This document shows, piece after piece, positions 59,958 to 64,000 of a stretch of 64,000 nt of DNA. The notes below the pieces were generated by a model that did not search any database, had not been told where the DNA came from, and saw only the letters and a program-made list of their open reading frames with translations. Source of the stretch: Nocardioides sp. Root682 (GTDB taxonomy: Bacteria > Actinomycetota > Actinomycetes > Propionibacteriales > Nocardioidaceae); the NCBI RefSeq assembly GCF_001427795.1, contig NZ_LMHJ01000003.1, positions 209,288-273,287 on the forward strand, read 5' to 3'. The stretch's first letter is position 1. Every line of letters starts with the position of its first letter. Position numbers and translations under genes: made by a program.

Positions 59958-62900
59958 ATGCAGAGCAACAGCGCAACCGCAGGTGCAGGCCCGCGATCCG
60001 GGCCCAGTCTCCGCCGCTCGACCGGCGACCGGACGCACCGGGCGCTCCTGGGCTTCCTCCTGACGGTCTTGTTCGTGGCGCTGTTGGGGACCTTCGGTAC
60101 CGCTCTCGCCGGAACCGCGACGGCCGCGGTGCCAAGCGTCGAATCTGGGCTGCGTCTGTCGGAGGCAGGGAGGATCGCGACCGGCGATGCGCACAGTTGT
60201 GCCCTGAATGCCGGGGAAGTGCGGTGCTGGGGCGAGGGCGACGACGGACGCCTGGGCTACGGGAACACGCGGGACGTCGGCGCGGACAGGACCCTCGAGG
60301 ACCTCCCGCCGGTGAACCTCGACGGCAACGCGACCGCGATCGCAGCGGGTGCGAAGCACACCTGCGCGCTGATGGAAGGCGGCTCCGTGCTCTGTTGGGG
60401 GAGCGGGAGCGAGGGGCAACTCGGCTACGGGAACGTGGAGAACGTCGGTGACGACGAGACCCCTGGATCTCAGATCGCTGTCTCGACGGGCCGCAACGTG
60501 AGGTCGATCGAGGCCGGGGGCAACACGACCTGTGCGGTGTTCGACAACGGCAGCGTCCGGTGTTGGGGAAGCAGCGAGTTCGGACAGCTGGGCCAGGGCA
60601 ACACGCAGTCCATCGGTGACAACGAATCCCCGAGCGCAGTCCCCACCCTTGCTCTCGACGGAGAGGTCACGTCCGTCGCCGTCGGAACGCATCACGCGTG
60701 TGCGGTGTTCGCCACCGGCAGGATCCGCTGCTGGGGCAGGGGTGCGAACGGCCGGCTGGGCTATGGGGGCACCACGAGCGGCAACATCGGCGACAACGAG
60801 GGGCCCGCGCCCTCGTCCTTGCCGGGAGGTGCACCGATCTCCGGCCGCGCGATCGCCATCAGCGCGGGTGCGGGCCACACGTGTGTATTGATGGAAGGCG
60901 GAAGCGTCGCGTGCTGGGGAACCGGTGCCGACGGCCGACTCGGCTACGGGAACACCAAGGACGTCGGTGACGACGAGCGGATTAGCGACGTGGGGTTCGT
61001 TGCCCTCGGCCGCAACGCAGTCTCGATCAGTGCTGGTGGCGCGCAGACCTGTGCGCTGCTCGACAACGGTGCCGTCCGGTGCTGGGGTGCCAGCGGCGGC
61101 CGCCTCGGGCTCGGCAACCTACGAGCCGTGGGCGACGATGAGCTCCCCACCGCCGTACCTGTCCTCCGGCTCGGGGGCGATGCGTCCTCTCTCAGCGTCG
61201 GTGACGCCCACTCCTGCGCCCGGCTCGCCAACGGTGACATCCGATGCTGGGGTCTGGGCGGCTCAGGACGACTGGGCAACGCCAGCACGGCCACGGTGGG
61301 TGACGACGAGCACCCGGCAGATCTCGACGGAGTGCGTTTGCGGGTCCTGCAGGCGGCAGCGTCGATCGTTGCCGGTGGTTCGCACACCTGCGTGCTGCTC
61401 GACGACGGGACTGTGAGCTGCTGGGGCCGCGGAGCAGACGGCCAGCTCGGCTACGGCAACACCAATGACGTCGGGGACAACGAGGATCCGTGGCGCGCGG
61501 GGCGCGTTGAACTGGGCGCGTCAGCCAGAGCTTTGGCCGCCGGCGAACAGCACACTTGTGCACTGCTCACGGACGGGAGCGTCCGCTGCTGGGGACGCGG
61601 CGCCAACGGCCGGCTCGGCAGCGGCAACACGTCGAACATCGGCGACGACGAAACGCCGGCAAGCCTGCCCGCAGTGAACCTCGGAGGACCGGCGGTGGCG
61701 ATCACGGCCGGCGGCATGCACACGTGCGCGATCCTCGGTAGCGGAGCCGTTCGTTGCTGGGGCCTGAACGACGTGGGGCAGCTCGGGATCGGGAGCACCG
61801 CCACGATCGGTGACAACGAAGCACCGGCCGCTGCGCCCGACGCCCGGATCGGCCTGCGGGCACGATCGATCTCAGCTGGCGCGCGCCACACCTGCGCCAT
61901 ACTCGCCCAGGGCGAGGTCCGATGCTGGGGCTCCGGAGCCAACGGCCGGACCGGCTATGCCAGCACCGCCAACATCGGCGACAACGAGAATCCCAGCACC
62001 AAGGAGCCGGTGCGACTCGGCGCGGGTAGGCAGGCGGCCCGGATCACCTCCGGAGGCGAACACACCTGTGCTCAGCTCGACAACGCCACGGTCCGGTGCT
62101 GGGGTAAGGGCTTCGGCGGACGGCTGGGCTACGGAAACTCCGACGACATCGGCAACAACGAACACCCCGACGCCGTCGGCGTCGTCCCGTTGGGCGCTTC
62201 GGCGAGTGCGGTGATCGCTGGCGGAACCCACACCTGCGCGATCCTCGACGACGGCAACGTGCGGTGCTGGGGCATCTCCAATGTCGGCCAACTCGGCACC
62301 GGCTCGACCGAATCCGTCGGGGACAACGAGAAGGCCAACGCACGGGGACTCGCGGGCCTGGGCTCCCGGGCAACGATGATCACCGCAGGCAAGGACCACT
62401 CGTGTGTCCTGACCGCCAACGGACGGGTCCGCTGCTGGGGCCGTGGAGCCGAGGGGCGTCTTGGCTACAACGGCGTCGACAACATCGGCGACAACGAGTC
62501 CCCGTCGGCCAAGGACCCGGTCGTGCTCTTCGACCCGGACGTGCCTCCGGTGGCGGTGGACGACGTCGCCACGGTCGCGCAGGACAGCTCCGACACACTC
62601 ATCGACGTGCTGGCCAACGACGCCAATGCCGACGGTGGACCCAAGGTGGTCAGTGCGGTGACGCAACCGGCCCACGGGACGGCGACCATCGCCGCCGGCG
62701 GGACTTCGGTGACCTACCGGCCCGACGCCGGGTACTGCAATGAGCCGGGCGACGCCGCCGACGAGTTCCCGTACACGCTGAACGGTGGTTCCACGGCCAC
62801 GGTGAAGGTCACGGTCACCTGCCGGCTGATCGAGGACCAGCCGCCGGCCGCTGTGGACGACGTACTGACGGTGGGCCAGGACAGCGCCGCAACCGTGGTC

Positions 62901-63260
62901 AATGTCGTTGCCAACGACACCGACGCCGATGGCGACCCCATCAGCGTGATCGCGGTCACTCAGGCCCAGCGCGGTGTCGTGTCGCTCTCAGGCTCGACGA
63001 AGGTGACCTACCGGCCCGACGACGGGTACTGCAACAGCCCCGACGGAACACCTGACACCTTCTTTTACACCCTGAACGGCGGGGCCACAGCCAAGGTCAC
63101 CGTGACGGTCACCTGCGCTGGCGGGCCTGGCGACCCGGGCACCGACCCGGGCGCAGGGACGGGCAACCCGCTCCAGGACCTCCTGACCGGACTGGGCGGG
63201 ACGCTGACTGGGTTGAGCGGCTCTCTGACCGATCTGTTGGGTGGTTTGTCCGGTCGGTAG
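59958..63260 (+). CDS. Secreted RCC1-repeat protein with two Big_9 modules
   Basis: A 1100-residue protein. ATG 59958 is preceded by GAGGAGGA. Leader to ~55 with a long n-region (ALLGFLLTVLFVALLGTFG, A-T-A-A/V). Fourteen RCC1 repeats (HTCALxxGxVRCWGxGxxGRLGYGNT-x-x-VGDDE), as in 6994, again fitting two seven-bladed propellers. They are followed by two Big_9 modules (IDVLANDANADGGP; VNVVANDTDADGDP) and a C-terminal Gly/Leu repeat tail (LTGLGGTLTGLSGSLTDLLG) that could associate with surfaces. The 1-777 fragment is its nearest relative in layout. No AACGG site in the 110 bp before it. Confidence 0.87.
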   Translation: MQSNSATAGAGPRSGPSLRRSTGDRTHRALLGFLLTVLFVALLGTFGTALAGTATAAVPSVESGLRLSEAGRIATGDAHSCALNAGEVRCWGEGDDGRLGYGNTRDVGADRTLEDLPPVNLDGNATAIAAGAKHTCALMEGGSVLCWGSGSEGQLGYGNVENVGDDETPGSQIAVSTGRNVRSIEAGGNTTCAVFDNGSVRCWGSSEFGQLGQGNTQSIGDNESPSAVPTLALDGEVTSVAVGTHHACAVFATGRIRCWGRGANGRLGYGGTTSGNIGDNEGPAPSSLPGGAPISGRAIAISAGAGHTCVLMEGGSVACWGTGADGRLGYGNTKDVGDDERISDVGFVALGRNAVSISAGGAQTCALLDNGAVRCWGASGGRLGLGNLRAVGDDELPTAVPVLRLGGDASSLSVGDAHSCARLANGDIRCWGLGGSGRLGNASTATVGDDEHPADLDGVRLRVLQAAASIVAGGSHTCVLLDDGTVSCWGRGADGQLGYGNTNDVGDNEDPWRAGRVELGASARALAAGEQHTCALLTDGSVRCWGRGANGRLGSGNTSNIGDDETPASLPAVNLGGPAVAITAGGMHTCAILGSGAVRCWGLNDVGQLGIGSTATIGDNEAPAAAPDARIGLRARSISAGARHTCAILAQGEVRCWGSGANGRTGYASTANIGDNENPSTKEPVRLGAGRQAARITSGGEHTCAQLDNATVRCWGKGFGGRLGYGNSDDIGNNEHPDAVGVVPLGASASAVIAGGTHTCAILDDGNVRCWGISNVGQLGTGSTESVGDNEKANARGLAGLGSRATMITAGKDHSCVLTANGRVRCWGRGAEGRLGYNGVDNIGDNESPSAKDPVVLFDPDVPPVAVDDVATVAQDSSDTLIDVLANDANADGGPKVVSAVTQPAHGTATIAAGGTSVTYRPDAGYCNEPGDAADEFPYTLNGGSTATVKVTVTCRLIEDQPPAAVDDVLTVGQDSAATVVNVVANDTDADGDPISVIAVTQAQRGVVSLSGSTKVTYRPDDGYCNSPDGTPDTFFYTLNGGATAKVTVTVTCAGGPGDPGTDPGAGTGNPLQDLLTGLGGTLTGLSGSLTDLLGGLSGR

Positions 63261-63272
63261 TTCTGCCGACTC

Positions 63273-63306
63273 CAACGCTCTCGGCAACGCCCGTCCGTTC
63301 TACTTC
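63273..63306 (+). promoter_or_regulatory. AACGG-type direct repeat promoter of RTX gene 63379
   Basis: AACGC at 63274 and 63286; TACTTC (63301-63306) stands 10 bp after the second half-site. A weaker match than average. Confidence 0.58.
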
Positions 63307-63378
63307 GACGTGCGTTCAGCGTGATCTGGGCGCCCACTCTCGGACCGACCCTCACTTCCCACTTCTTAAGGCAACGCT

Positions 63379-64000
63379 ATGAGTTCTTCACCCCTTCGTT
63401 TCTTCGTGCGTGACCGGGCGGCGTCCCGCGCGACGGCAGTCGGTCTGGCGGTTTGCGGTGCGTTCGCATTCACGCTCACCTCGGCGGCTGCACCTGCGTC
63501 GGCCGAGGACGGTCTGACCTGCAACGGCAAGGCCGTGACGATCCTGGCTGGGGTGTCGACGTACTGGTCGGGGACCTACGGCACTGCGGGGGATGACGTG
63601 ATTCTGGTCCGCGGTGGCGGTCACCAGATCTTCGCGGGAGATGGGAACGACACGATCTGCGCTGAGTCCGATGGCGCGGTGGTGGGTGACAACATCTTCG
63701 GCGGCGCAGGCGACGACTGGATCGCGGCTGGTGCCAGCGACGACTGGATCCACGGCGAGGTTGACGACGACACCATCGACGGCGGCGCTGGCAACGACAC
63801 CATCGACGCAGCCGCCGGCTACGACACGATCAACGGTGGCGCGGGTGCCGATGTCATCGACGGGGGTGTCGGCAACGACCGCATCGACGGAGGAGCCGGC
63901 AACGACGACCTCCGGGGCGACGCCGACGACGACCTGATCTACGGGGAGTCCGGCCACGACAAGTTGACCGGCGGCGACGGCAAGGACGACCTCATCGGCG
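63379..64000 (+). CDS. Secreted RTX-type calcium-binding protein, N-terminal part
   Basis: The frame from ATG 63379 is open to the window end (207 residues visible). It is the closest paralogue of 5492: both start with VRDR/SRDR, share TRVTAVGL / SRATAVGL in the leader and begin the mature chain LTC-x-GKAVTIL. Leader cleavage near PASA/ED. GGGHQIFAGDGND, TICAES and then GGAGDD/GGVGND nonapeptides continue to the end. The first two family cysteines are present; the cap must lie beyond the window. No clear ribosome site, as in 5492. Confidence 0.85.
   Translation, partial: MSSSPLRFFVRDRAASRATAVGLAVCGAFAFTLTSAAAPASAEDGLTCNGKAVTILAGVSTYWSGTYGTAGDDVILVRGGGHQIFAGDGNDTICAESDGAVVGDNIFGGAGDDWIAAGASDDWIHGEVDDDTIDGGAGNDTIDAAAGYDTINGGAGADVIDGGVGNDRIDGGAGNDDLRGDADDDLIYGESGHDKLTGGDGKDDLIG

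Overview
The window is high-GC DNA (codon third positions almost all G/C, GTG and TTG starts common, strong AGGAG-type ribosome sites) and reads as the chromosome of an actinomycete. Nocardioides-like Propionibacteriales are a guess from gene style, not a search. I see no tRNA, rRNA, CRISPR array, insertion sequence or prophage.

Most of the window (1-34 kb and 53-64 kb) is a dense bank of genes for large or repetitive secreted proteins. There are nine small RTX-type calcium-binding proteins with four conserved cysteines (890, 1579, 5492, 10167-, 14174, 15017, 15764, 56068 and 63379, the last cut by the window end) plus a decayed remnant at 5208. Six paralogous ricin-type lectins share an unrecognised N-terminal module (2514, 11182, 12432, 16415-, 21742, 31609). 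Three proteins carry RCC1 repeats (1-777 partial, 6994, 59958). Two carry ELWxxDGT repeats (18934, 23240). There is also one very large unrecognised exported protein (56746). Exported enzymes lie among them: a PhoD-like phosphatase (27455), a metallohydrolase (40318), an alpha/beta hydrolase (52620-) and an S15/CocE-like hydrolase (54097).

Nearly all of these genes are preceded by the same element: two AACGG half-sites exactly 12 bp apart. In ten cases a TANNNT -10 box follows 8-9 bp after the second half-site. This is the layout of SARP-activated promoters. The window encodes a SARP-type large regulator at 35403-38963, so an unrecognised secretome regulon with its regulator close by is the main hypothesis here.

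The middle (29-40 kb) holds a second regulatory system. A TetR protein (39634) and seven copies of an AACC-N4-5-GGTTA palindrome sit in front of an exported-protein/SDR operon (31426-29142), a second SDR operon (35252-34136), the phosphatase/SARP operon (39451-35403) and tetR itself. The TetR system may therefore sit above the SARP.

From 43 to 50 kb is an ordinary-looking metabolic island: a six-gene minus-strand operon (BchC-like dehydrogenase, QueD-like protein with altered active site, GT4 glycosyltransferase, LPG-synthase-type membrane protein, RibD-type reductase, RibA) divergent from a fused CDP-alcohol phosphotransferase/sulfatase-fold membrane protein. An ECF sigma/anti-sigma pair (50231-51423) follows. 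A GT87 glycosyltransferase gene (51467-52615) comes next and pairs with the alpha/beta hydrolase gene that leads back into the secretome bank.
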